The notes under the pieces are model-generated. The model had not been told where the DNA came from, made no database searches, and was given only the letters and a program-made list of their open reading frames with translations. A program made the position numbers and the translations under genes. From Streptomyces sp. CB00316 (GTDB lineage Bacteria > Actinomycetota > Actinomycetes > Streptomycetales > Streptomycetaceae), in NCBI RefSeq assembly GCF_001905595.1, contig NZ_LIXI01000002.1, positions 186,001 through 250,000 on the forward strand: 64,000 bases of DNA, in the 5' to 3' direction. Positions within the stretch are counted from its first letter, which is position 1. Each line of letters starts with the position of its first letter. Positions 50,977-59,096 of the stretch are shown here, piece by piece.

Positions 50977-52820
50977 CGTTCGGCTCCCACCGGTGTCGAG
51001 AGTTCGGCCGCCGTGTCCGTGGCGGCGGGCGCCGACGCCGCATCCGTGCCGGCGGAGCCGAGCTGCTGTCCGCGCACCAGCTCCGCGTAGAGCGCGCTGG
51101 AGCGCATCAGCTCCTCGTGCCGTCCCTGGGCCGTGACCCGGCCGTCGGCCATCACCACGACGTGACGGGCGTGCTGCACCGTGGAGATGCGGTGCGCGAC
51201 GACGAGGACGGCCCGGTCGCGGCCCATCCGGTCGAACAGGGAGCGCAGGCGGAGTTCGTTGACGCTGTCGAGCTGCGAGGACGGCTCGTCCAGCAGGATC
51301 AGCGAGGCGTCCGACAGCCCGGCCCGGGCGAGCGCGAGCCGCTGCCGCTGGCCGCCCGAGAGGTCGTGCGCGCCGCCGAGCACGGTGTCGAGTCCGTCGG
51401 AGAGCCGGGACACCTCGTCCTCCAGGCCCACGTCACGCAAGGCGCGCCACAGCTCCGCGTCGTCAACGGGGCCCTTGCGGCCGAGGGTGAGGTTGCGGCG
51501 GACCGTGTCCCTCAGGAGGGTGGCGGACTGGTCCACGTAGGCGATCCGGCCGCGCAGTTCGGACAGATCCCAGTGGCCGGCGTCCCGGCCGAACACCTCG
51601 ACGCTGCCCGCGTCCGGATCCATGAAGCGCTCGACCAGACCGAGGACGGTCGACTTGCCCGCCCCGGACGGGCCGACGACGGCGGTGAGACCCCGTGCCG
51701 GAACCGTCAGGTCCACTTCCTGCAGGACCGGTTCCGTGCCGTAGCCGAACGAGACCCCGGAGAAGCGCACGGCCGACGCCTCGTCGGTCGTGGCGCGGCT
51801 GTGGGGTACGGGTACGGGCTCGCCGGTGCACTGCGGCTCCGACGGCAGCGCGAACAGGTCGTCGAAGCGTTTGCGCGAGGCCAGGCCCGCCTGGATGGTC
51901 GTGATGCCGGAGATCGCCATGATCATGGGCGCGGCGAGCTGGAAGAGATAGAGGAGGAAGGAGATGAACGCGCCCAGTTCGAGGTCGCCGCCGACCAGCC
52001 GTGCGCCGCCGCCGAGTACGACGGCGACGAGGGCGATCTGCTGGCCCAGGTTCACCACCGGCACCATCAGCGCCTCCAGGGCGGACGCACCGGTCTCGAT
52101 GCGCGCGACGCTCCTGGCCCGGTCGGCCAGCTCCTCGGACGCGGAACGCTCGGCCCGGTACGCCTTGATGATCGTGAGCGACTCCATCATGGCCACGAAG
52201 TGACCGGCCAGCTCGCCCACCTCCTCCTGGATGGCGAGGTACTTGCGGCGCAGGGCCACCATGACCACGCCGATGCCCACCAGTGCGCACAGGAAGGCGC
52301 CGAGGGTGAAGAGCAGCAGCACCCAGTCCAGGATCCCCATGATCACCAGGGTTCCGGCCAAGGTGGCCAGGGCCATCGGAAGCTGGATCGGGCCGATGTC
52401 GACGACGCTCTTCACCGCGGCCGCGTCGGCGGTGAGGCGCGTGGCCAGGTTGCCCGTGCCCTCGGCGCGCGCGGTGTGCAGCGTGAGGCCGAGCGAGTGC
52501 CGCATGCTGCGGACGCGCAGCCGGGCGATCAGGTCGTGGCCGGTGCGCGAGAGCAGGTAGGTCGCGTACGCGTTGGCGGCGGCGGCGCCGAGGCCCACTC
52601 CGGCCATGAGCCAGATCCACCGGGCGTATCCGCGCCCCTCCTGGATCGCGCCCAGCAGTTCGCCCACGGTCCACGGGAGTACGAGCGTCGCCGAGGTGGC
52701 CAGCAGGGCGAGGCCGAGCACACACGTCAGCAGCAGGCGTCTGCCCTCGAACACCTCCCGCAGGATGAGCAGCCGCTCCGGGGGCTCGCTCGGGGGTGTC
52801 GTGTGCTGCGCGGTCGCCAT
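50973..52820 (-). CDS. ABC exporter, fused permease and ATPase
   Basis: From ATG 52820 the protein has 615 residues. Six membrane helices lie in the first 310 residues (LLLTCVLGLALLATSATLVL, WIWLMAGVGLGAAAANAYAT and others). The nucleotide-binding domain has Walker A VVGPSGAGKSTVLGL, signature HDLSGGQRQRLALAR, Walker B SLILLDEPSSQLD and the H-loop VVAHRIS. It lacks an N-terminal C39 peptidase, so leader cleavage must be separate. It likely exports the lanthipeptide and may give immunity. Its start overlaps the methyltransferase stop by one base. Confidence 0.92.
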   Translation of the reverse strand: MATAQHTTPPSEPPERLLILREVFEGRRLLLTCVLGLALLATSATLVLPWTVGELLGAIQEGRGYARWIWLMAGVGLGAAAANAYATYLLSRTGHDLIARLRVRSMRHSLGLTLHTARAEGTGNLATRLTADAAAVKSVVDIGPIQLPMALATLAGTLVIMGILDWVLLLFTLGAFLCALVGIGVVMVALRRKYLAIQEEVGELAGHFVAMMESLTIIKAYRAERSASEELADRARSVARIETGASALEALMVPVVNLGQQIALVAVVLGGGARLVGGDLELGAFISFLLYLFQLAAPMIMAISGITTIQAGLASRKRFDDLFALPSEPQCTGEPVPVPHSRATTDEASAVRFSGVSFGYGTEPVLQEVDLTVPARGLTAVVGPSGAGKSTVLGLVERFMDPDAGSVEVFGRDAGHWDLSELRGRIAYVDQSATLLRDTVRRNLTLGRKGPVDDAELWRALRDVGLEDEVSRLSDGLDTVLGGAHDLSGGQRQRLALARAGLSDASLILLDEPSSQLDSVNELRLRSLFDRMGRDRAVLVVAHRISTVQHARHVVVMADGRVTAQGRHEELMRSSALYAELVRGQQLGSAGTDAASAPAATDTAAELSTPVGAER

Positions 52821-53839
52821 CAGTGGTTCCTCATCGCCGTGAACTCGATCAGCGAACGGACGGGGGTGGCGGGGCCTTCCCAGGTCGCCTCCAGCCCCGC
52901 CGCCCGGCCCAGCTCCCTGAGTTCGGCCACCGTGCGCACGGGGTACGGCATCATGGCCCGGACCCACAGGCCGGACCTGGCCGCCTCCGGGTCCGCGGGG
53001 TCGGGGCGGAGGCTGACCTCGGCCACCAGCACCTTGCCGTCGGCGCCCGCGGCTTCCGCGCAGCGGCGCAGGATCGCCGTCGCCCGCTCGTCGTCCCAGT
53101 CGGCGAGGACGGCGGAGAGCAGATAGACGTCGTGGCCCGTGGGCAGCGGCTCGAAGAAGCTGCCGCCGACCGCCGTGGCCCGGCCCGCGAGCCCCCGGGA
53201 GGCGAAGTGGTCGCGGGCGATCCGGGCGGTGCCCGGGAGGTCGACGAGGGTGCCTCTCAGGTGCTCGTGCCCGCGCAGCAGATTGACGAGCAGGGCGCCG
53301 GTGTTCCCTCCGACGTCGGCCACGCTGCGGACGCCCGACCAGTCGTACGCGTCCACCACGAGCTCCCCGTCGAAGACGAGGTGGTCGGCGGTGACGCGTG
53401 CCAGGGCGCCGGTGAACTCGGGCCGGGTGTCCAGGCTCTCCCAGTAGCCCTCCCCGTACATGCCGACATGCGCCGGCTCTCCCGTACGCAGGGTGTGCAC
53501 AAGCCCGAGCAGGGCGGTGTCCGACCGGCCGAACATGCCGTCCAGACGGAGGAACTCCCTTACGGAGGCGGGGTGGTCGCCGCGCAGCGGCTGCCCGGCG
53601 GCGGTCAGCTCCACGTCGCCGGACTCGTCACGGCGCAGCAGACCGAGGGCGGCGAGATAGTCCAGCAGGCTGTCGAACTGGTCGGGTCGGGCTCCGCACA
53701 GACCGGCCAGTTCCCCTGGACGACCGGTACCCGCGGCGATGTGGTCGGCCAGCCCGAGCGTCGCCGCGGCACGGACGGCGGCCGGGCGCAGCAGGTCGGC
53801 GAGGTCGACGAGGTTCCTGGCGTGGGCGAGGTCGTCCAT
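52820..53839 (-). CDS. Methyltransferase of the O-methyltransferase (Methyltransf_2-like) family
   Basis: The protein has 339 residues, with ATG 53839. An N-terminal dimerisation/winged-helix part (LADLLRPAAVRAAATLGLADHI; LLDYLAALGLLRRDE) is followed by the AdoMet domain with VADVGGNTGALLVNLLRGH (motif I), DLPGTARIARDHF and FFEPLPTGHDVYLLSAVLADWDDE. Family members methylate hydroxyls on small molecules, but RiPP clusters of the class V type have a methyltransferase for the peptide N-terminus, so the target could be an amine. It is separated from the precursor genes by a strong hairpin. Confidence 0.85.
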   Translation of the reverse strand: MDDLAHARNLVDLADLLRPAAVRAAATLGLADHIAAGTGRPGELAGLCGARPDQFDSLLDYLAALGLLRRDESGDVELTAAGQPLRGDHPASVREFLRLDGMFGRSDTALLGLVHTLRTGEPAHVGMYGEGYWESLDTRPEFTGALARVTADHLVFDGELVVDAYDWSGVRSVADVGGNTGALLVNLLRGHEHLRGTLVDLPGTARIARDHFASRGLAGRATAVGGSFFEPLPTGHDVYLLSAVLADWDDERATAILRRCAEAAGADGKVLVAEVSLRPDPADPEAARSGLWVRAMMPYPVRTVAELRELGRAAGLEATWEGPATPVRSLIEFTAMRNH

Positions 53840-53954
53840 GGGTCGGTGCTCCTGGAAGGGTTTCGGTGAGTGGTGGTACGTAGGCGGGGCGGGGGTGTGA
53901 GCGCGGGGGCCCGCGCGCCGGTTTTCGGGCGTGGTGGCCACTCGGGCCGCCCGG

Positions 53955-53989
53955 CCCGGGCACGGTGACCGGTGTCATCCGTGCCCGGG
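53955..53989 (-). terminator. Attenuator hairpin after the precursor genes
   Basis: A perfect 11-bp stem (53955-53965 with 53979-53989) sits 13 bases past the second precursor stop and 116 before the methyltransferase start. There is no U-run. A partial terminator here would give many more precursor than enzyme transcripts, as is common in RiPP operons. Confidence 0.7.
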
Positions 53990-54001
53990 GCGGGCGGTGG
54001 C

Positions 54002-54187
54002 TCAGCAGCCGCCGGAGATGGTCCTGGCCGAGAACTGGCTGGCCATCCAGGACACGCCCGCGCTGGCCGCGGCCGCGCACAGCGGCGTGCTGGCCGGGGC
54101 CTCGGCCGTCGCGCCGACCTCCAGCTCCTCCGCGCCGGTGTAGGCGTCGTAGCCTGCGGCGAGTTCCATGATCGTCGTGGTCTTCAT
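54002..54187 (-). CDS. Lanthipeptide-type precursor peptide 1 (61 aa)
   Basis: The 61 residues divide into a leader with AGYDAYT (11-17) and an acidic Glu-rich end (GAEELEV, then EAPAST at 29-34), and a core rich in Ala, Ser and Thr with Cys37 and the C-terminal Cys61 (RTISGGC). Ser42, Ser46, Ser50, Ser53, Thr56 and Ser58 are available for dehydration. A C-terminal Cys suits decarboxylation by the HFCD protein. GAGGGGG lies upstream of ATG 54187. It is related to precursor 2 in the leader but not in the core. Confidence 0.85.
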   Translation of the reverse strand: MKTTTIMELAAGYDAYTGAEELEVGATAEAPASTPLCAAAASAGVSWMASQFSARTISGGC

Positions 54188-54256
54188 TTCTTCACCCCCT
54201 CTCGGTCACGGGTCTCCGCCCCGCCGGGCGACGGGACGGAAGTGGGGAGAGGACCC

Positions 54257-54475
54257 TCAGCAGGTGATCTCGTAGGTGGCGCCGCTGACGGCGCTCGCGC
54301 CGGCGCTCGCCCAGGCGCCGCACTTGACCGAGCTGGCACGCGACGCGACGACCGAGACACACACCCAGGTGGTCGCCGGGGCGCCGGCGGCGGCGCTGAC
54401 GTTGAGCTCGTCGACCTCGGTGTAGGCGTCGTAGCCGGCGACGAGGTCTGCGATGACGGTGCTCTTGTTGCTCAT
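54257..54475 (-). CDS. Lanthipeptide-type precursor peptide 2 (72 aa)
   Basis: The 72 residues carry the same leader motif (DLVAGYDAYT, 10-19) and an APAT-type boundary (GAPATT at 31-36). The core has Cys39, Cys52 and Cys72, many Ser/Thr (Ser41, Ser45, Ser48, Ser49, Ser57, Ser61, Ser64, Thr67, Thr71), and ends EITC. Three Cys allow two internal lanthionines plus an AviCys or AviMeCys ring from Thr/Ser and the last Cys. It precedes precursor 1 by 69 bases, so one transcript makes both. Confidence 0.85.
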   Translation of the reverse strand: MSNKSTVIADLVAGYDAYTEVDELNVSAAAGAPATTWVCVSVVASRASSVKCGAWASAGASAVSGATYEITC

Positions 54476-54509
54476 GTTCTCTTCACTCTCGTTCAGTTCT
54501 GACCTGAAT

Positions 54510-54535
54510 CCAGGGGGCGCGGACACGCCCCCTGG
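54510..54535 (-). promoter_or_regulatory. Hairpin in the leader of precursor 2
   Basis: A perfect 10-bp stem (54510-54519 with 54526-54535) with a six-base loop lies 35 bases upstream of the precursor 2 start. It could protect the 5' end of the precursor message or act as a second stop for read-through from the lyase gene. Confidence 0.6.
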
Positions 54536-54619
54536 AAAGCACTTCAGCCCTGGACGTCGCGGCACAGCCGGACGGACCCGCTCCACCGGACGGTGCGGAC
54601 GGGAGCGGAGCGCGCCGCT

Positions 54620-54647
54620 TCCCGGACCGGGGGGAGCCGGTCCGGGA
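54620..54647 (-). terminator. Terminator after the HopA1-type lyase gene
   Basis: A perfect 11-bp stem (54620-54630 with 54637-54647) lies 6 bases past the lyase stop. It separates the kinase/lyase transcript from the precursor transcript, which suggests the precursors have their own promoter in 54480-54620. Confidence 0.7.
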
Positions 54648-54653
54648 GGCGGT

Positions 54654-55715
54654 TCAGGCAGCCGGAAGGCTGACGTTGCGCGAAGGGTCCTCGGGGTCGA
54701 CACCCGCCCGCACCAGCAAGGTGCGCAGGACGCGGGGGAACGCCTCCGGGTCGTCGGCCGTGTCGACCAGCGCCTCGGCGAGGACGCCGGCGCGGTGCTG
54801 GCCGAAGCTCAGGCCCTGCATCCCGGGTGCGGGGTCCCTGGGCTCCCAGGCGGTCGCCACACCCGGCCGGATCCGGCGGGTGAACAGCGAGGTCCGCGAC
54901 CCGACCCCGGGCAGGTCCGCGAGGACCTCGGCGAGCCCCGGCGCGACGTGGGCACTGCTCTCGTCCAGGTAGACGACGAGTGCGTCCCGCCGCGGGTAGA
55001 GGTACGTGGACGAGACGACCTTCGCCCGGTACACCGCCCCGCAGCCCTCCAGGTGGTGCAGGGCGCTGCGCCAGATCGCCGGGGCGAAAGTCCAGCCGGT
55101 GATGTGGACGTACAGCCTGAGCAGTTCGGCGGAGCGGTGCGGGGCCGTGCCCTCGACGAGGAAGAAGCCCGGGGACAGGGCGGGGCGCAGCGGGGTGTTG
55201 ACGACCTCGACGAGCGAGCCCGGAACGGCTCCTCCAGCGGCGCGGACCTGCTCGACGGGCACCCGGACCCGGACCCCGCCCAGTTCGACGAGGTGCGTTT
55301 CCTCGCCGGACGCGACCATCACCGCGCGCAGAGTCGTCGCCCGGTGCGGCACCCCCTCGGCGAGCAGCTTCTCGAACTCGGGGTCGCGCAGCCGGAAGGG
55401 CAGCCCCTCGTCGGCAACGTCCAGGCCGGCGTGCAGCTCCTGGTAGAGCGCGTCGGCGAGCAGCCGGCGCAGCTCCCTCGGGCTGTCGGCCTCGATGGTC
55501 CGGTCGCCCACGGTCGCCCCCGAGCGGTCCGGCAGCACGTGGACCGAGCGCCCCGCCGTGAGCAGCTCCGGGGCCAGGCCACCGCCGGCGGCGGCTGCCG
55601 TCCTGGTTCCGCCGCCGGTGCTTCCGGTTACGGCTCCGCCGCCCGTGGTGCCGGTTACGGCTCCGCCGCCCGTCGTACCCGTCATGGTTCCGCCGTCCGT
55701 CGTACCGCTGCTCAT
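54654..55715 (-). CDS. HopA1-type lyase (class V lanthipeptide LanY-like)
   Basis: ATG 55715 overlaps the kinase stop, giving 353 residues. After a Gly/Thr repeat region (about residues 5-45), the body follows the HopA1-effector fold found in class V lanthipeptide and thioamitide clusters: LADALYQELHAGLDVADEG, then LRLYVHITGWTFAPAIWRSAL, KVVSSTYLYPRRDALVVYL and ATAWEPRDPAPGMQGLSFGQHR. In such systems it eliminates phosphate from phosphorylated Ser/Thr to make Dha/Dhb. The repeat region is unusual and probably a flexible tail. Confidence 0.8.
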   Translation of the reverse strand: MSSGTTDGGTMTGTTGGGAVTGTTGGGAVTGSTGGGTRTAAAAGGGLAPELLTAGRSVHVLPDRSGATVGDRTIEADSPRELRRLLADALYQELHAGLDVADEGLPFRLRDPEFEKLLAEGVPHRATTLRAVMVASGEETHLVELGGVRVRVPVEQVRAAGGAVPGSLVEVVNTPLRPALSPGFFLVEGTAPHRSAELLRLYVHITGWTFAPAIWRSALHHLEGCGAVYRAKVVSSTYLYPRRDALVVYLDESSAHVAPGLAEVLADLPGVGSRTSLFTRRIRPGVATAWEPRDPAPGMQGLSFGQHRAGVLAEALVDTADDPEAFPRVLRTLLVRAGVDPEDPSRNVSLPAA

Positions 55716-56878
55716 GACGCGTCCTCGAATCCCAGAATGTGCGCGAACCTGTCCGGCGTCAGAAGGGCCCGTCGGCCGACCCCCGCCGCCGCGCGCTCGA
55801 TGCCGGAGAGCCGCTGGCCCTGCGCGGCCCCCGCGATCAGCCGGTCGAGCAGATGCCATCCGGCGAACGCGGTGGCCCGGGCCGGGAAGCCCGGGTCGAG
55901 GAGCCGGGGCACGGTGCGGTAGCCCGCCCAGAAACGGTGCACCAGCGGCAGCAGGCGCTCCATCCGCGCCGCCCCGCGTTGCAGCACCTGTTCGTGCGTC
56001 AGTTCCAGCTCGGTGAGGGCGGACCCGGGGGTGCCTCGGTGGGTGACGATGTCGAGGACCGAGCGGTAGAGCCATTCACCGGCGAAAGAGCCGACGTCCC
56101 TGGCCGCGTCCCCGGCACGGAACTCCTCCCAGTCCGTGAGGACGGGGGTCCCGTCCTCACGGACCAGGAGCTGGTCCACGCGCAGGTCGCCATGGGTCGG
56201 CACCCGGGGGGCGTCCGCCTCCAACCGCTGCAGCCGCTCGATCGCCTCGACGAGCGGGGTGTCGTGCTGCATCAGCCGCCACGCCTCCAATTCGGCGTGG
56301 CTGAGGCTGTTGTACAGCCCGATCGGCATGCCGTGCAGGATCGAGACATCCGGGAGCGACGGGGTGCTGCTGTCCAGCGGCCGGGTCGTTCCGGCGGCGT
56401 GCAGCCGGCCGACGGTGCGGCCGACGGACTCGGCCAGGTCGCCCCCGAAGGTCTCGTCCACCATCAGCTCGGCGCCGCCACGGGCCTCGATGCGCTCGAA
56501 GGCGACAAGGTTCTCCGCCTCGTCGTAGCCCAGCATGACCGGGACCCCGGCCCGCAGACGGGGCACGTCCCGGACGAACTCCTCGAAGGACAACAGCCGC
56601 GCCATCCGGGCCCGTACGTCGGGGCCGGGCCCGACGAGCCGCTTGACGAACACGTCGCGCCCGCCGGACGTCCGTCCGAGCCACGCCTGGTTTCGGCCGA
56701 CCGGAGCGGTGACGGAGTCCCGCAGGAAGGGCCCCGCGCCGATGGCGTCGAGCAGGGCGTCGACCGCGGGCACGGCGTCCAGGTCCACCGGGCGGAACGC
56801 CGTCGCACGCTGCTTCGCGCCGCCTGGTTCCCGGGCCGTGCCCGGCGTGCCGGCCACGGCGGTTTCTGTTGTGAGCAT
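55712..56878 (-). CDS. APH-type kinase (class V lanthipeptide LanK-like)
   Basis: The protein has 388 residues, with ATG 56878. The phosphotransferase core has VPTHGDLRVDQLLVREDG (catalytic His-Gly-Asp, about 230, with Gln where Asn normally binds metal) and PVLTDWEEFRAGDAARDVGSF (the DWE metal motif). The N-lobe Lys is in RDVFVKRLVGPGP. Class V loci use such a kinase to phosphorylate Ser/Thr in the precursor. It is the first gene of the kinase/lyase transcript; a 324-base leader region with tandem repeats lies upstream. Confidence 0.85.
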   Translation of the reverse strand: MLTTETAVAGTPGTAREPGGAKQRATAFRPVDLDAVPAVDALLDAIGAGPFLRDSVTAPVGRNQAWLGRTSGGRDVFVKRLVGPGPDVRARMARLLSFEEFVRDVPRLRAGVPVMLGYDEAENLVAFERIEARGGAELMVDETFGGDLAESVGRTVGRLHAAGTTRPLDSSTPSLPDVSILHGMPIGLYNSLSHAELEAWRLMQHDTPLVEAIERLQRLEADAPRVPTHGDLRVDQLLVREDGTPVLTDWEEFRAGDAARDVGSFAGEWLYRSVLDIVTHRGTPGSALTELELTHEQVLQRGAARMERLLPLVHRFWAGYRTVPRLLDPGFPARATAFAGWHLLDRLIAGAAQGQRLSGIERAAAGVGRRALLTPDRFAHILGFEDAS

Positions 56879-57075
56879 GTGTCCCCCGTTGAAGATCTGC
56901 TCCGGCGTTGATCGGTTGTGCCGCTCTTCCGGCCGGGCACAACGAGTCTCGCCCCGCGATCAGGGGACCGGCCACCCGCCTCGGGTAGGCGGTACGGCCC
57001 CCGGTCGGCGGGAGGTTCACCGGCCGGGGACCCCCGGTCGGCGGTGCGTCCCCTGCTTTCGGGGGAGTCGCACGG

Positions 57076-57139
57076 GCCGGAGGGCTGGGGTGCCGGAGGG
57101 CTACGGAGCCGGAGGGCTGGGGTGCCGGAGGGGTGGGGT
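57076..57139. repeat. Four tandem 16-bp repeats upstream of the kinase gene
   Basis: The unit GCCGGAGGGCTGGGGT occurs at 57076-57091, 57108-57123 and, with one change, 57124-57139; 57092-57107 is a variant ending CTACGGA. They fill part of the 324-base space between the response regulator stop and the kinase start. They could be regulator-binding sites or simple expansion. Confidence 0.8.
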
Positions 57140-57202
57140 GCCCCGGTCCGTGGAGCTACGGAGCTGCGGGGGCCGCGGGCTACGAGCCCGCGGCCCCACG
57201 GG

Positions 57203-57883
57203 TCAGGCGGCACACTCCTGCGAGGGGCGGCGGCCCACCACCAGCTTGGCCCGGTCGGCGATCACGGCCGCCTGCACCCGGTTGGTGACGTTGAGCTTGG
57301 TGAGGATGTCGCTCACACAGTCCTTGACGGTGGCCGTGCCGAGCCCCAGTCTCCGTCCGATGTCGGCGTTGGGCAGCCCCTCGGCGAGCATCATGAGCAC
57401 GTCCCGCTCGCGGGCGTTCAGCACCTGCGTGAGCCTGCGGGCCCGGACCGTGTCCGCGGTGTCCTGGACGTCCTTGCCGAGTTCGGTCAGAAGCCGGGCG
57501 GAGGCGAGCCGGGACAGGACGGTGGAACCGGCGGCGAGCGCGCGGACCGAGGTCACGAGTTCCTCGGGCCCCGTGTCCTGGAACAGGCAGCCCGCCGCCC
57601 CGCGACTCAGCGCCGCGAGCACGGACTCACGGGAGGACGGCCCCGACAGCACGGCGACGCGCGGAGGCTCGGGCAGTTCGAGCAGGCCGTCGAGGACGCT
57701 CAGTCCGTCGGCGGTCCGCAGCCCCAGATCGAGCAGGACCACCTCCGGTCTGCGGCGCCGGGCCTCCACCAGAGCCTCCTCGCCGCCAGCCTGACAGCCC
57801 GTCAGTCCGTCCGCCGCATCGACGAGCAGGCGCAGGCCGGCGCGCAGTAGCGCCTCGTCGTGGACGATCAGCGTCGTGATCAC
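57203..57883 (-). CDS. NarL/LuxR-type response regulator, atypical receiver
   Basis: GTG 57883 overlaps the upstream membrane-protein stop; the protein has 226 residues. The receiver has the acidic start TLIVHDEALL and the acceptor Asp in VVLLDLGLRTADG, but where LxKD is expected it has LFQDTG, so the conserved Lys is Gln. The C-terminal LuxR HTH is normal (LNARERDVLMMLAEGLPNADIGRRLGL). It lies directly upstream of the kinase operon and is a likely pathway regulator. No histidine kinase gene is nearby. Confidence 0.88.
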   Translation of the reverse strand: MITTLIVHDEALLRAGLRLLVDAADGLTGCQAGGEEALVEARRRRPEVVLLDLGLRTADGLSVLDGLLELPEPPRVAVLSGPSSRESVLAALSRGAAGCLFQDTGPEELVTSVRALAAGSTVLSRLASARLLTELGKDVQDTADTVRARRLTQVLNARERDVLMMLAEGLPNADIGRRLGLGTATVKDCVSDILTKLNVTNRVQAAVIADRAKLVVGRRPSQECAA

Positions 57884-58692
57884 TTGTTCACCGCCGCGCG
57901 TCGGCTCTGCACCGCACGGAGCAGGAACATCCCGGCGATGACGGCGAGGGAGACCCAGATCGCGTGATCCGTGATGGTCTCCGCCAGATCGACGGCAGGC
58001 TGCCCGATGGCGTACCCGAGGAGGGTGAACATGCCGGTCCACACCGCGGCGCCGATGGCGTTGAGGCCGAGGAACGCCCACAGCCCCATGCCCACCCATC
58101 CCGCCGAGGCGAACGCCAGCGGACCGGGGACGAGGGGCAGCGGCGCGAGAACGACCGCGGCGGCGACGAGCTTCCGGTTCCTGCCGCTGCCACGGCCCGG
58201 CGGGCCGCTCGCGGCCGCCCCACCGTCCGCCTCGGCCGTCGCGGCCCCCGCGTCAGATGCCCCGGCGGACGTCTCCGGAGAAGACTTGGGCGCCTTGCCC
58301 GCCGCTTCGGCCGCAGGTCCGGGCGGGCCGGTGAGCAGCCCCACGATGTTGCCGCCCCAGAGGCGGCCGGCCCACCAGAACACCCAGGCGAACTTCATCA
58401 TCCCGAAGACACCCGCGGTGAAGGCGATCAGCAGCGGGGTTTCCCCGACCCGCGCCGCCGCGCCCGCGACGGTCATGGCCGTCTGGGTGCCCGTCAGTAC
58501 TTCCAGCAACACCGGATGGGAACCGATGAGCCAGGGCCGCAACGGCCACATGGCGAACGAATAGGCGAACACCAGCCACATTCCGTACCAGCAGACAAGG
58601 TCCCTGGTCGACGGCGCTCCCGCCCACGGCAGCCATGGCTTGTCGAGCGGGCGCGAGGAAGCGGCCGGTACATACCGGGTCTCGGTGGTCAA
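57880..58692 (-). CDS. DedA/VTT-like membrane protein
   Basis: The protein has 270 residues. Membrane helices at about 30-50 and 85-105 are followed by a hydrophilic Ala/Gly/Pro linker (about 125-165) and then LVAAAVVLAPLPLVPGPLAFASAGWVG, the DedA-type re-entrant motif, and two more helices (GLWAFLGLNAIGAAVWTGMF; IWVSLAVIAGMFLL). The long soluble linker is unusual. DedA/VTT proteins move lipids, so a role in immunity to a membrane-active lanthipeptide is possible. It overlaps the response regulator gene by 4 bases. Confidence 0.75.
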   Translation of the reverse strand: MTTETRYVPAASSRPLDKPWLPWAGAPSTRDLVCWYGMWLVFAYSFAMWPLRPWLIGSHPVLLEVLTGTQTAMTVAGAAARVGETPLLIAFTAGVFGMMKFAWVFWWAGRLWGGNIVGLLTGPPGPAAEAAGKAPKSSPETSAGASDAGAATAEADGGAAASGPPGRGSGRNRKLVAAAVVLAPLPLVPGPLAFASAGWVGMGLWAFLGLNAIGAAVWTGMFTLLGYAIGQPAVDLAETITDHAIWVSLAVIAGMFLLRAVQSRRAAVNK

Positions 58693-58763
58693 GCGAAACC
58701 TCTCAAGGTGATGACCGGACAGAATCAGGTACGGCGGACGAAGACGCCCGCGGTCGGAAACGA

Positions 58764-59096
58764 TCAGTCGGGCGGCGGTGTCTCCCCCTCACCTCCCGAG
58801 GGGGCGTCAGCGAGGCCGACGATGCGGCGGAGTTCGGCGATGTGCCCCGCCAGGGCCCGTCGGCCGTCACGGGTGAGCGCGATCCAGGTACGGGGGTACG
58901 ACGCCCCCCGCGCCTTGGTCACCTCCACGTATCCCGCCCCCTCCAGCACCTTGAGGTGCTTGCTGAGGACGGAATCGCTCACCCCGAGGCTCTCGCGCAC
59001 CCGGGAGAACTCCATGCTGTCGACGGCCGCCAGCATGGCGCAGATCCGCAGCCGGTTCGGCGCGTGGATCACCGCGTCGTAGCGGGGTTCGGTCAC
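58764..59096 (-). CDS. Small winged-helix regulator
   Basis: The protein has 110 residues. ApnRLRICAMLAAVDSMEFSR and VSDSVLSKHLKVLEGAGYVEV form a winged helix of the DUF/MarR-like type often paired with an adjacent membrane protein in streptomycetes. The wing ends GASYPRTWIALTRDG. ATG 59096 overlaps the stop of the membrane protein gene (ATGA), so the two are co-translated. Confidence 0.85.
   Translation of the reverse strand: MTEPRYDAVIHAPNRLRICAMLAAVDSMEFSRVRESLGVSDSVLSKHLKVLEGAGYVEVTKARGASYPRTWIALTRDGRRALAGHIAELRRIVGLADAPSGGEGETPPPD

Noticed and set aside
57076..57139. CRISPR array
   Set aside because: The 16-bp units are directly adjacent with no spacers, and no cas gene is present in the window.
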